Of a stretch of 64,000 bases of DNA, positions 53,417 to 62,003 are shown one piece after another. The notes below the pieces were generated by a model. The model was not told the origin of the DNA, made no database searches, and worked only from the letters and a program-made list of their open reading frames with translations. The first letter of the stretch is position 1, and each line of letters opens with the position of its first letter. The stretch covers positions 1-64,000 of the forward strand of contig QFPW01000012.1 in assembly GCA_003241785.1 (NCBI GenBank). Direction: 5' to 3'. This DNA is from Rhodovulum sulfidophilum (GTDB taxonomy: Bacteria > Pseudomonadota > Alphaproteobacteria > Rhodobacterales > Rhodobacteraceae). The translations under genes were made by a program, and so were the position numbers.

Positions 53417-54604
53417 TCAGTCGGCGCGCTCGGGCGGCCGGGACGCGGGGCCGAGCGCCTGGTCGGCCGGGAGCGAGGGCTGGCGCGGGAAGCCGGTCAG
53501 GCCGCCGACCGGCCGCGCGTCGCGGGCGATGTCGAGGTCGCTGAGCGCGAAGGCGGTCAGGAGCTCGGCGCAGGAGCGCAGCGCGTGCATGTGGATCCGC
53601 TCGTAGCCATGGCTCGCGTCCACCCCGAAGGTGACGAGCGCGGTGCGCACATCCGCCCCCGCCTCGATCGCGCTGGCGCTGTCGGAGCGGTAGTGGCGGA
53701 ACACGTCCTTGCGCCAGCGGATGTCCTGCGCGTCGCAGAGCGCCACGAGCTGGCGCGTCAGGTGATAGTCGAACGGCCCGGTCATGTCGGCCATGGCGAT
53801 CGTCACGCCGAATTCGGACGAATTCTGCCCCGGCGCCGTGGTGCCGTTGTCGACCGCGACCATCGAGGCGATGTCCGGCAGCAGGATCGAGGCGGCGCCG
53901 TGGCCGACTTCCTCGGCGATGGTGAAGAGCCAGTAGACATCGACCGGCGGCGGCCCCGCGTCGCGGAGCGCCTTCAGGGCCGCCATCAGGATCGCGCAGC
54001 CCGCCTTGTTGTCGAGGTGGCGCGAGACGATGAAGCCGTTGTCGAGGAATTCCGGCTGCGGGTCGATCGCGACGATGTCGCCGACGTCGATCCCGAGCCG
54101 CGACAGGTCCTCGGCCCCGGCGGCGTAGGCGTCGACGCGCAGCTCGACATAGTCCCAGCCCACGGGCAGCGTGTCGACCTCGTCGCCGAAGGTATGGCCC
54201 GAGGCGCGGAGCGGCAGGATCGTCCCGCGATAGGCGCCCTTCTCGGAGAAGATCGTCGCGCGCGCCCCCTCGGCGAAGCGGGCCGACCAGCTCCCGATCG
54301 GCACCAGCTCGAGCCGCCCGTTCGGCTTCAGCGCCCGCACCTGGGCGCCGAGCGTGTCGACATGGCCGACCACGGCGCGCGCCCCGGCCGAGGTCTCGCC
54401 GCGGAGGCGGGCGCGGATCGCGCCCCGGCGCGTGAGGTCGTAGCCGATGCCGAGCTTGTCGAGCTCGCCGCAGAGATGGCGCACCGCGTTGTCGGTATAG
54501 CCGGTCGGGCTCGGGATCGCGAGCAGCCCCTCGAGCTGGCCGCGCAGGTAGTCGATGTCGATTTCGAGCCTTGTTCCGGCGCCGAGGCGTTCGGGACGGT
54601 TCAT
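53417..54604 (-). CDS. NAGGN-system M42-family peptidase
   Basis: 395 aa. M42/glutamyl aminopeptidase-like metallopeptidase features: GHVDTLGAQ (near residue 80, metal His-Asp), LDNKAGCAILMAAL (Asp ligand), TIAEEVGHGAAS (catalytic Glu-Glu) and DASHGYERIHMHAL (His ligand). It is the peptidase associated with the N-acetylglutaminylglutamine amide operon, probably involved in turnover of the dipeptide. The ATG at 54604 overlaps the ngg stop (ATGA). A Pro-rich tail ends the protein. Confidence 0.88.
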   Translation of the reverse strand: MNRPERLGAGTRLEIDIDYLRGQLEGLLAIPSPTGYTDNAVRHLCGELDKLGIGYDLTRRGAIRARLRGETSAGARAVVGHVDTLGAQVRALKPNGRLELVPIGSWSARFAEGARATIFSEKGAYRGTILPLRASGHTFGDEVDTLPVGWDYVELRVDAYAAGAEDLSRLGIDVGDIVAIDPQPEFLDNGFIVSRHLDNKAGCAILMAALKALRDAGPPPVDVYWLFTIAEEVGHGAASILLPDIASMVAVDNGTTAPGQNSSEFGVTIAMADMTGPFDYHLTRQLVALCDAQDIRWRKDVFRHYRSDSASAIEAGADVRTALVTFGVDASHGYERIHMHALRSCAELLTAFALSDLDIARDARPVGGLTGFPRQPSLPADQALGPASRPPERAD

Positions 54605-56370
54605 CGCAGGATCCTCCCCCGGGCCACGCGCGCGGCCTCGGGCATCGAGAGCGGAAACAGGAGGTCGACGAACCGCTCCGCCGTCGGGCGCGGCTCGTGG
54701 TTGGCGAGGCCGGGACGCTCGTTGGCCTCCACGAAGATGTAGTCGGGCAGCCGCGGGCTCTTCACCATGAGGTCGATCCCGGTCACCGGAATGTCGATCG
54801 CGCGCGCCGCGGCGATCGCGGCCTCTATGAGCGCGGGATGCGTCTCTCCGGTCACGTCATGGATCGTGCCGCCGGTGTGCAGGTTCGCGGTCAGCCGCAC
54901 GGCGATCTCCGCCCCCGCCTCCGGGACGTCGTCGAGGGTGAGCCCGGCCATCGCGAGACAGCGCTCGGTCTCGGCGTCGATCGGGATCCGGCTCTCGCCC
55001 CCGGTCGCGGCGGCGCGGCGGCGGCTCTGGGTCTCGATCAGCGCGCGGGCGGTGGCGCGGCCATCGCCGATGATCCGCGCCGGGCGGCGGAGCGCGGCGG
55101 CGACGACGCGGAAGTCGATCACCACGAGCCGCAGATCCTCGCCCGCGAAACAGGCCTCGATCAGCACCTCCTCGCAGACGGCGCGGGCGCGCGTCACCGC
55201 CTCCTCCATCTCGGCCTCCGCCGTCAGGCCGACCGAGATGCCCTTGCCCTGCTCGCCCCGCGCCGGCTTCACCACGACCGAGCCGTGCTCGGCGAGGAAG
55301 GCCGCGCGTTCGGCCGCGCCGCCGCCGGTCAGCTGCGCCGGGACCCTCACGCCCGCCGCCTCGACCACCCGGCGCGTCACGCGCTTGTCGTCGCAGATCG
55401 ACATCGCGACGGCGGAGGTGAATTCGGAAAGCGACTCGCGGCAGCGCACCGAGCGGCCGCCGTAGGTGAGGCGGAAGAAGCCGCCCTCGGGATCAATGAG
55501 CTCGACATGGATGCCGCGGCGGCGCGCCTCCCCGACGATGATCCGGGCATAGGGGTTCAGCGCCGCGTCGCCCTCGGCGGGGCCGGCGAAGAGCTTCTCG
55601 TTGATCGGGTTCTTGCGCTTGATCGCGAAGACCGGCACGCGGCGGAAGCCGAGCTTCTCGTAGAGCGCGATCGCCTGGTCATTGTCGTGCAGCACCGAGA
55701 GATCCATGTAGCTCGCCCCCCGCGCCGCGAAATGCTCCGCGAGCCGGCGCACCAGCGCCTCGCCGAGCCCGGCGTGCGGCGCCTGCGGCGAGACCGCGAG
55801 GCACCAGAGCGAGGCGCCGCGCTCGGGATCGCCGAAGGCGCGGGCGTGGTCGACGCCCATCACCGAGCCGAGGATCTCGCCGGTCTCGGCGTCCTCCGCG
55901 ACGATCACGGTGAGCGCGCGGTCGTCGCGGCGGCTCCAGAAGAACTCCGGCGGCACCTGCACCATGCCGCGCGCGGCGTAGATCACGTTCACCATCTCGG
56001 CGTCGCGCCGCGTCGAGAGGCGGCGCAGGAAGAACGGACCCGGCCGGCGGTGCGCCGGACGATAGGTCGAGAGATCGAGCCGGAAGGTGTGCGACGGATC
56101 GAGGAACAGCTCCTGCGGCGCGCTCGCGAGCAGGACATGCGGGTCGCGGACGTAGAAGGCGATGTCGCGCCGGTCCGGCCCCTCGGCGCGCAGTTCCTCC
56201 GCGAGCCGCGCCGGGCTCTCGAAGGTATGCGCGAAGATGAGCCGGCCCCAGCCGCAATCGACGAAGGCGTCGGGCTCCGGATCGGTCGCGGTCGGGATCG
56301 CGGGCGGCATCCGCTCGCGCCTGAGCCGGTGCGGCGCCGCCGGACGGCGCCGGGTCTCGGGTCCGCTCAC
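54601..56370 (-). CDS. ngg: N-acetylglutaminylglutamine synthetase (GNAT + ATP-grasp)
   Basis: 589 aa. The N-terminal part is a GNAT acetyltransferase (ILGSVMGVDHARAFG, SLWCLAVSPQAPHAGLGEALVRRLAEHF near 175, DNDQAIALYEKLGFRRVP). The second half is ATP-grasp, as in cyanophycin-synthetase-like ligases (VVVKPARGEQGKGISVGL, AAIAAARAIDIPVTGIDLMVKSP, IFVEANERPGL). It acetylates and joins two glutamines. The GTG start at 56370 (GTGA overlap with the asnO stop) fits the family start HRLRRERMPP; upstream frame is asnO shadow. Confidence 0.9.
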   Translation of the reverse strand: MSGPETRRRPAAPHRLRRERMPPAIPTATDPEPDAFVDCGWGRLIFAHTFESPARLAEELRAEGPDRRDIAFYVRDPHVLLASAPQELFLDPSHTFRLDLSTYRPAHRRPGPFFLRRLSTRRDAEMVNVIYAARGMVQVPPEFFWSRRDDRALTVIVAEDAETGEILGSVMGVDHARAFGDPERGASLWCLAVSPQAPHAGLGEALVRRLAEHFAARGASYMDLSVLHDNDQAIALYEKLGFRRVPVFAIKRKNPINEKLFAGPAEGDAALNPYARIIVGEARRRGIHVELIDPEGGFFRLTYGGRSVRCRESLSEFTSAVAMSICDDKRVTRRVVEAAGVRVPAQLTGGGAAERAAFLAEHGSVVVKPARGEQGKGISVGLTAEAEMEEAVTRARAVCEEVLIEACFAGEDLRLVVIDFRVVAAALRRPARIIGDGRATARALIETQSRRRAAATGGESRIPIDAETERCLAMAGLTLDDVPEAGAEIAVRLTANLHTGGTIHDVTGETHPALIEAAIAAARAIDIPVTGIDLMVKSPRLPDYIFVEANERPGLANHEPRPTAERFVDLLFPLSMPEAARVARGRILR

Positions 56371-58148
56371 GCCGCGATCCCCTGCTCCTGGAGCCACATC
56401 TCGAGGAGCGCCGCCTGCCAGAGCTCGGAGCCGCGCAGCTTGGTGATATGCGCGCTCGGCTCGGCGAAGAGCGCGTCGAGCCATTCGCCGCGGAAGAGGC
56501 CGCGTTCCTTCGCCGCCGGCGCGGTCAGCGCGTCGCGCACCATCTCGAGATAGGGCCCGTCGATGTACTTGAGCGCCGGGACCGGGAAATAGCCCTTCGG
56601 CCGATCGATCACCTCGGACGGCACCACCCGCCGCGCGACCTCCTTCAGGACGCCCTTGCCGCCCTGCGCGAGCTTCAGTTCCGCCGGGACGCGCGCCGCG
56701 AGCTCGACCAGCTCGTGGTCGAGGAAGGGCACCCGGGCCTCGAGCCCCCAGGCCATGGTCATGTTGTCGACCCGCTTCACCGGATCGTCGACCAGCATCA
56801 CGTTGGTGTCGAGCCGCAGCGCCTTCTCGACCGGCGCGTCGGCGCCCTGGGCGGCGAAATGCGCGCGCACGAAGTCGAGGCTCTCGTCGCGGTCGGGCAT
56901 GTAGTCCGGCGACAGCTGGGTCGCGAGCGTGGCATGCGGCCGGTCGAAGAACGCCTCGGCGTAATCCGCGACCGGATCGTTCGACCGCGCGAGACCCTGG
57001 TACCAGTTGTAGCCGGCGAAGACCTCGTCCGCGCCCTGGCCCGATTGCACCACCTTGATCGTCTTCGCCACCTCGCGCGACAAGAGGTAGAAGCCGATGT
57101 TGTCATAGCTCACCATCGGCTCGGACATCGCGCCGATCGCGTCGGGCAGATGCGCGCGCATTTCCTCCGAGGGGATGAAGATCTTGTTGTGATCGGTCCC
57201 GTAATGTTTCGCGATCAGGTCGGAATAGACGAATTCGTCGCCCTTCTCGCCGTTCGCCTCCTCGAAGCCGATCGAATAGGTCGCGAGGTCGCGCTGCCCT
57301 TCCTCGGCCAGCAGGCCGACGATCAGCGAGGAATCGACCCCGCCCGAGAGCAGCACGCCCACGGGGACGTCCGCGACCATGCGCCGGCGCACCGCGACGC
57401 GGAGCGCGTCGAGCACGCGGTCGCGCCATTCCTCGGCGGGCAGCGCCAGCTCGCCCGGGGTCCGCTCGAACCGGGCCGACCAGTAGACGACGTCGCTCGT
57501 CCGGCCATCGGCCTCGATCGTGCGGATCGTCGCGGGCGGGAGCTTGCGCACGCCGTTCAGGATCGTGCGCGGCGCCGGCACCACCGCGTGCCAGCTCATG
57601 TAGTGATGCAGCGCCACCCGGTCGAGCGACGTGTCGACGTCGCCCGCCGCGAGCAGCGCGGGCAGCGTCGAGGCGAAGCGGAGGGTCCGCCCCACCTCGG
57701 AATAGTAGAGCGGCTTGATCCCGAACCGGTCGCGCACCAGCATGACGCGGCCGGTGGCGCGCTCGTGGATCGCGAAGGCGAACATGCCAAGGAGGCGCTC
57801 GACCGAGGCCGGGCCCCATTCCGCCCAGGCCTTCAGGATCACCTCGGTATCCCCCTGCGAGGCGAAGACATGGCCCTTGCCTTCCAGCTCGGCGCGGAGC
57901 TCCTTGTAATTGTAGACGCAGCCGTTGAACGCGATCATCAGGCCGAGCGCGGTATCCTCGAAGGGCTGCGCCGAGGCCTCGGAGAGGTCGATGATCCGCA
58001 GGCGCCGGTGGCCGAAGGCGACCCGGCCGCGCTGGAGCACGCCGACGCCGTCCGGCCCGCGCGCGGCCATGGAGCGCGCCATCGCCTCGATCCGTCCGGC
58101 CGACGCCGGCGCGCCGTCAAAGGTTATTTCTCCGCAGAATCCGCACAT
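56367..58148 (-). CDS. asnO: N-acetylglutaminylglutamine amidotransferase (asparagine-synthetase-like)
   Basis: 593 aa. MCGFCGEITFDG puts Cys2 at the N-terminus for the glutaminase, followed by ARGPDGVGVLQRG and FGHRRLRIIDLS. The synthetase domain has the P-loop LLSGGVDSSLIVGLLAEEG near residue 270 and QSGQGADEVFAGYNW near 345. It amidates the dipeptide to NAGGN, a compatible solute. It is first in the asnO-ngg-peptidase operon and has an AT-rich, palindrome-containing upstream region. Confidence 0.92.
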   Translation of the reverse strand: MCGFCGEITFDGAPASAGRIEAMARSMAARGPDGVGVLQRGRVAFGHRRLRIIDLSEASAQPFEDTALGLMIAFNGCVYNYKELRAELEGKGHVFASQGDTEVILKAWAEWGPASVERLLGMFAFAIHERATGRVMLVRDRFGIKPLYYSEVGRTLRFASTLPALLAAGDVDTSLDRVALHHYMSWHAVVPAPRTILNGVRKLPPATIRTIEADGRTSDVVYWSARFERTPGELALPAEEWRDRVLDALRVAVRRRMVADVPVGVLLSGGVDSSLIVGLLAEEGQRDLATYSIGFEEANGEKGDEFVYSDLIAKHYGTDHNKIFIPSEEMRAHLPDAIGAMSEPMVSYDNIGFYLLSREVAKTIKVVQSGQGADEVFAGYNWYQGLARSNDPVADYAEAFFDRPHATLATQLSPDYMPDRDESLDFVRAHFAAQGADAPVEKALRLDTNVMLVDDPVKRVDNMTMAWGLEARVPFLDHELVELAARVPAELKLAQGGKGVLKEVARRVVPSEVIDRPKGYFPVPALKYIDGPYLEMVRDALTAPAAKERGLFRGEWLDALFAEPSAHITKLRGSELWQAALLEMWLQEQGIAA

Positions 58149-58292
58149 CGCGCTGCCCCGTTCTCGTTCGACTTTTCCGTTTGACGGCGCCGTCCCTAGG
58201 CCATCGGGCCCCGGATCGCAACCGCCGCGCGGTCTTCAAACGAATATAGGCGGGGATTGTTCCCAGTCCGGCGGATTCCCGCGCGGCATGTT

Positions 58293-58306
58293 CGTTTCTT
58301 GAAACG
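58293..58306 (-). promoter_or_regulatory. Palindromic site upstream of the NAGGN operon
   Basis: CGTTTC-TT-GAAACG, a perfect 14-bp palindrome about 145-158 bp before the asnO ATG, in a less GC-rich part (58,230-58,370) of a 287-bp gap. Osmotic control of this operon is expected, and a dimeric regulator or promoter element is a reasonable guess. Apart from this palindrome and the hairpin at 58404, the gap shows nothing else I can name. Confidence 0.45.
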
Positions 58307-58403
58307 GCATGCGATTTTCAACAGTTTCGCGTCGATTTGAAATACTGGACCGCTAGTCTATCCCGGATTTCTGAGGGTGTATCTGCCGCCTATCAACGGA
58401 TGC

Positions 58404-58438
58404 TGAGCCGCGCCTGGCGTGCATTATGCCGCGGCTCA
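58404..58438 (-). terminator. Hairpin at the end of the MocR gene
   Basis: Perfect 9-bp inverted repeat TGAGCCGCG (58404-58412) / CGCGGCTCA (58430-58438) with a 17-nt loop. The right arm contains the stop codon of the MocR gene. No T-tract, so a weak terminator at best. Confidence 0.4.
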
Positions 58439-59827
58439 CGCCCGGCTCCCGGCCTCCATCGCGCGCCCGAGCGCCGCGAAGACGCGCGGATCGTCGAGAT
58501 GGGTCACGTTGAAGCGCATGAAGGCGGCGGCCGACTGCGACGGGCTGAAGACATTGCCCGGGGCGAGGATCACCTGTTCCTCGAGGCAGCGGCGCGCGAT
58601 CTCGCCGGTGTCGAGCCCGTCGGGGAAGCGGCACCAGAGATAGAAGCCGCCGCGCGGCGCGATCCAGGGCGTGATCCCGAGCCGGGCGAGCCGCGCGGCG
58701 GCGGATTTGCGCGCCGGCACCAGCCGGGCGCGGATCTCCGCGAGATGCTTGCGGTAGCCGCCGCCGGCGAGGATCCCGGCGAGCAGTTCGGTCGCGACCG
58801 GGCTCGGCCCGCCGAAGCTGGTCGCGACCTGCAGATCCACGAGCGCCGCGATCAGGTCCGCCCGCCCCGCGACATAGCCGCAGCGGGCCGCGGCGGTCAG
58901 CGTCTTCGAGAAGCCGCCGATCCGGAGCACGCGGTCGAGCCCGTCGAGCACCGCGAGCCGGGGCGAGGGATCGGGCTCGAGATCGGCGAAGGTGTCGTCC
59001 TCGACGATGGTGAGGTCATGCGCGGCGGCGAGCGTCAGCACCCGGTGCGCGATGGCGGGCGCGAGCGTGGCGCCGGTCGGATTGTGGAGCGCGGAATTGG
59101 TGATGTAGAGCTTCGGCCGCCCCGCCGCGAGCGCCGCGGAGAGCGCCGCCGTGTCCGGCCCGTCCGGCGTATAGGGCACGCCCAAGACCTCGACGCGATG
59201 CGCGCGCAAAAGCGCGTGGAAGTTGAAGTACCCCGGATCGTCCACCAGCACCGTGTCGCCCGGCCGGAGCAGCAGCCGCGCGATCAGGTCCATCGCCTGC
59301 GAGGCCGAGGCGGTCAGCATCACCTGATCCGGCCCCGCCGCCAGCCGCTCCTCCGCGAAGCGGCCGAGCAGGTACCGCCGGAGCGCGGGCGAGCCGCGGG
59401 TGCCGGCGTAGATGAGGAGCGTGTCCGCGTCGGCCTTCGCCATCGCGCGCAGCCCCTTGCGGAGCGCCGCGACCGGCATCCAGTCGTTCGGGAGCCAGCC
59501 GCAGCCCGGCCGCGCCGCGGTCGGATCCGCGTCGAGCGACTGGCGCGACACCCAGAACGGATCGACCTCGCGCGGGCGCGGCGGCTCGGCGAGCGCCATC
59601 GGCGCCGGGGTGGCCCCGGTGACGAAGAAGCCGGAGCCGCGCTTCGCCCGGATCACCCCCTCGGCCGCGAGCCGGTCATAGGCCTCGACCACGGTCGAGG
59701 GCGAGGCGCCCATCGTCTCGGCGAAGCGGCGGATCGAGGGCATCCGGTCGCCCGGCCCGAGCGCGCGGGCCGCGATCTTGTCGCGCACCACCCGCGCCAG
59801 CGCCTCGGTCTTGGTCTCCGCTTCCAT
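58436..59827 (-). CDS. MocR-type GntR regulator with aminotransferase-like domain
   Basis: 463 aa. The N-terminal GntR winged HTH is ALGPGDRMPSIRRFAETMGASPSTVVEAYDRLAAEGVI. A fold-type I aminotransferase-like domain follows: GTRGSPALRRYLLGRF, SQAMDLIARLLLRPGDTVLVDDPGYFNF (about 185-212), and the PLP-lysine site IGGFSKTLTAAARCGY (about 318). The domain is used as a sensor for PLP-bound amino compounds. It is divergent from a DMT exporter across a 118-bp region with an inverted repeat, a classic arrangement for a transporter regulator. Confidence 0.92.
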   Translation of the reverse strand: MEAETKTEALARVVRDKIAARALGPGDRMPSIRRFAETMGASPSTVVEAYDRLAAEGVIRAKRGSGFFVTGATPAPMALAEPPRPREVDPFWVSRQSLDADPTAARPGCGWLPNDWMPVAALRKGLRAMAKADADTLLIYAGTRGSPALRRYLLGRFAEERLAAGPDQVMLTASASQAMDLIARLLLRPGDTVLVDDPGYFNFHALLRAHRVEVLGVPYTPDGPDTAALSAALAAGRPKLYITNSALHNPTGATLAPAIAHRVLTLAAAHDLTIVEDDTFADLEPDPSPRLAVLDGLDRVLRIGGFSKTLTAAARCGYVAGRADLIAALVDLQVATSFGGPSPVATELLAGILAGGGYRKHLAEIRARLVPARKSAAARLARLGITPWIAPRGGFYLWCRFPDGLDTGEIARRCLEEQVILAPGNVFSPSQSAAAFMRFNVTHLDDPRVFAALGRAMEAGSRA

Positions 59828-59859
59828 CGCCGCCCTCCGACTGTGCCGCTCATGTCACC

Positions 59860-59883
59860 CATACAGTTTCTCAGGATTGTATG
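59860..59883. promoter_or_regulatory. Candidate MocR operator between the MocR and DMT genes
   Basis: CATACA (59860-59865) and TGTATG (59878-59883) form a perfect 6-bp inverted repeat with a 12-bp spacer, centred between the divergent starts (59827 and 59946). A regulator dimer would be expected to bind it and control both genes. Confidence 0.55.
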
Positions 59884-59945
59884 CCTCTGTGCCTGTCGGC
59901 GCCAGCCCTTCGGATCTATTACGTCGCGAAGGATGCGAGGGTGTC

Positions 59946-60800
59946 ATGGATCGGACCTTGGAGGGTTGGGGCAGCGGGCTCGTCGGCGTGGCGATCTTCG
60001 CCGGATCGCTGCCGGCGACGCGTGTCGCGGTCGCGGATTTCAGCCCGCTCTTTCTCACCGGCGCCCGCGCGGTGATCGCGGCGGTCCTCGCCGCGGCGGC
60101 GCTGCTCGTGCTGCGCCAGCCATTGCCCGCGCGGCGGGATCTCGGGCCGCTCGCGGTCGTGGCGCTCGGCGTCGTCGTCGGCTTCCCGCTCCTGACCGCG
60201 CTGGCGCTCCGCCATGTCACGGCGGCGCATGCGATCGTCTTCGTCGGGCTGCTGCCGCTCGCGACGGCGGTCTTCGGGGTGATCCGGGGCGGCGAGCGGC
60301 CGCGGCCCGCCTTCTGGCTGTTCTCGGGCCTCGGCGCCGCGACCGTCGCGGGTTTCGCCGCCGCGCGGACCGAGGGCGGCGCGGCCGCGGCGCCGATGCT
60401 GGCCGCGATCCTGCTCTGCGGTCTCGGCTACGCCGAGGGCGCGCGCCTGTCGCGCCGGCTCGGCGGCTGGCAGGTGATCTCCTGGGCGCTGGTGCTCGCG
60501 GCGCCGGTCATGGCGGCGCTGGCGCTCGCCGACCTGCCCCCGAGCCTCGGGGGCGTGTCCGCGGCCGGATGGCTCGGCCTCGGCTATGTCGCGGTCTTCA
60601 GCATGCTGATCGGCTTCGTCTTCTGGTACCGGGGCCTCGCCCGGGGCGGGATCGCCGGGGTCGGCCAGCTGCAGCTGATCCAGCCCTTCCTCGGCCTCGG
60701 CCTCGCCGCGCTTCTCCTCGGCGAGCCGGTCAGCTGGCCGATGCTCGCCTCCGCCTGCGTCGTCGTGCTCTGCGTCGCCGGCGCGAAACGCTTCGCCTGA
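59946..60800 (+). CDS. DMT/EamA-family membrane transporter
   Basis: 284 aa, ten hydrophobic segments in two repeats of five (EamA fold). Seen: GLVGVAIFAGSLPATRVAVADFSP at the start, ALALRHVTAAHAIVFVGLLPLATAVFG, and the second repeat ending QLQLIQPFLGLGLAALLLGEPVS. A drug/metabolite exporter of the inner membrane, probably of an amino compound controlled by the divergent MocR. The chosen ATG (59946) has GAGGG 5 nt upstream. A 40-codon ORF follows 24 bp downstream. Confidence 0.9.
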   Translation: MDRTLEGWGSGLVGVAIFAGSLPATRVAVADFSPLFLTGARAVIAAVLAAAALLVLRQPLPARRDLGPLAVVALGVVVGFPLLTALALRHVTAAHAIVFVGLLPLATAVFGVIRGGERPRPAFWLFSGLGAATVAGFAAARTEGGAAAAPMLAAILLCGLGYAEGARLSRRLGGWQVISWALVLAAPVMAALALADLPPSLGGVSAAGWLGLGYVAVFSMLIGFVFWYRGLARGGIAGVGQLQLIQPFLGLGLAALLLGEPVSWPMLASACVVVLCVAGAKRFA

Positions 60801-60824
60801 TCATCCCCCCAAGGAGACAAACCG

Positions 60825-60947
60825 ATGGAACGCTTCCTCCTCGCCCTGCTCCACTGGAGCTGCGCGCTCTTCCAGGTCAACGCCGACACCCTCGCCCGAA
60901 AGGACGCGCCGGCGCGCAGCATGACGCCGGAGAGCTTCGGCCGCTGA
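60825..60947 (+). CDS. 40-aa small protein following the DMT gene (unknown function)
   Basis: MERFLLALLHWSCALFQVNA followed by DTLARKDAPARSMTPESFGR and TGA. AAGGAG is about 10 nt before the ATG, a strong ribosome site. The N-terminal half is hydrophobic (residues 4-17) and could sit in or on the membrane; the C-terminal half is basic and polar. It lies 24 bp after the DMT gene on the same strand, so cotranscription is likely. It may modulate or accompany the transporter. I do not recognise a family. Confidence 0.55.
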   Translation: MERFLLALLHWSCALFQVNADTLARKDAPARSMTPESFGR

Positions 60948-60962
60948 GCCGCCGCGCCGTGC

Positions 60963-61009
60963 CGTGCCGGGCGGACCCCCGCCCGGCACGAGCGCCGTTC
61001 AGAACGGCG
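60963..61009. terminator. Convergent terminator hairpins between the small ORF and the sugar-binding protein
   Basis: Main hairpin: 12-bp perfect stem (60963-60974 with 60979-60990), loop ACCC, between convergent genes. A second one, CGCCGTT-CAG-AACGGCG (60993-61009), has its loop at the stop codon of the minus-strand sugar-binding protein. They probably terminate or shield transcription from both directions. Confidence 0.6.
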
Positions 61010-61943
61010 AGTCGGGGAAGTAGAATTCCTCGGCGTTGTCCTTGGTGATCAGGGTCGCGTCGAGGATGTAGTTCCCGCGCACCGGCACCTGGTCGTAGAA
61101 ATTGGCGACCGTGAGCTCCATCGCCGTCGCGATCATCGCCGGCGGATAGAGCACGTCGACCGGGACCATCGCGTCGCCGTCCATCACCCGCTTGATCATC
61201 TCCTTCATGCCGGCGCCGCCGACCACCATCTTGATGTCGGTTCGGCCCGACTGCTCGATCGCCTCCAGCGCGCCGACGCTCATGTCGTCGTCCTGGGTCC
61301 AGACCGCGTCGATCTTCGGGAACTTGGTCAGGTAGTCCTGCATCACCTTGAAGGCGTCGTCGCGCGACCAGTTGCCGAACTGCTTGTCGAGCACGGTGAT
61401 CCCCGACCCGGCGATCGCCTCGTCGAAGCCCCGCTGGCGCTCCTCGTCGATCACGATCGGCAGGCCCCGGATCACCACCACGTCGCCGGTGCCGAGATTC
61501 TCCTTCAGGTACTCGCCGGCCGCGCGGCCGAGCTCGGGGTTGTTGCCCGCGACGTAGAGGTCCTGGATCGTCGGATCCGAGAGCGCGCGGTCGACCACGG
61601 TGACGAAGATCCCCTGGTCCTTCACGCTCCGGATCGGGTCGGTGAGCTCGTCGGAATTGTGCGGCAGCGTCACCAGCGCGTCGATGCCCTGGGTCACCAG
61701 ATCCTCGAGCGCGTTGGCCTGGGACGCGCCGTCGGGCGAGGTCTTGACGATGACCTTGAGGCCCGGATGCGCCGCCTCGAGAAGCTTCGCCGCGCGTTCG
61801 GCGTGATAGACCACGCCGCCGGTCCAGCCGTGGTCGGCGGCCGGGATCGAGACGGCGATGGTCACGTCCTTCTGGTCCTGCGCGCCCGCCATGCCCGCGA
61901 GAAGCGCCGCGGTGGCGAGGCCGAGAAGCAGTTTCTTCATCAT
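60999..61943 (-). CDS. Ribose-type sugar ABC transporter substrate-binding protein
   Basis: 314 aa. Signal peptide MMKKLLLGLATAALLAGMAG, cleaved before AQDQ. Mature body follows the periplasmic-binding-protein type 1 fold: VTIAVSIPAADHGWTGGVVYHAE, DALVTLPHNSDELT, DAVWTQDDDMSVGALEAIEQSG. The Asp/Trp-rich pockets suit a pentose or hexose. It is the last gene of a minus-strand operon (ATPase, permease, binding protein). The start used is ATG 61943; the second ATG is adjacent. Confidence 0.92.
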   Translation of the reverse strand: MMKKLLLGLATAALLAGMAGAQDQKDVTIAVSIPAADHGWTGGVVYHAERAAKLLEAAHPGLKVIVKTSPDGASQANALEDLVTQGIDALVTLPHNSDELTDPIRSVKDQGIFVTVVDRALSDPTIQDLYVAGNNPELGRAAGEYLKENLGTGDVVVIRGLPIVIDEERQRGFDEAIAGSGITVLDKQFGNWSRDDAFKVMQDYLTKFPKIDAVWTQDDDMSVGALEAIEQSGRTDIKMVVGGAGMKEMIKRVMDGDAMVPVDVLYPPAMIATAMELTVANFYDQVPVRGNYILDATLITKDNAEEFYFPDSPF

Positions 61944-62003
61944 CTTCCTCCCTTGGGCCTTTTTCTCCGGCGCGGGACGGCCCGAAGCCCCGCGCCTGGG
62001 CGG

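Noticed and set aside
58298..58304. Sigma-32 type CTTGAAA promoter element
   Set aside because: It reads on the plus strand, where no gene follows; it is better explained as part of the palindrome.
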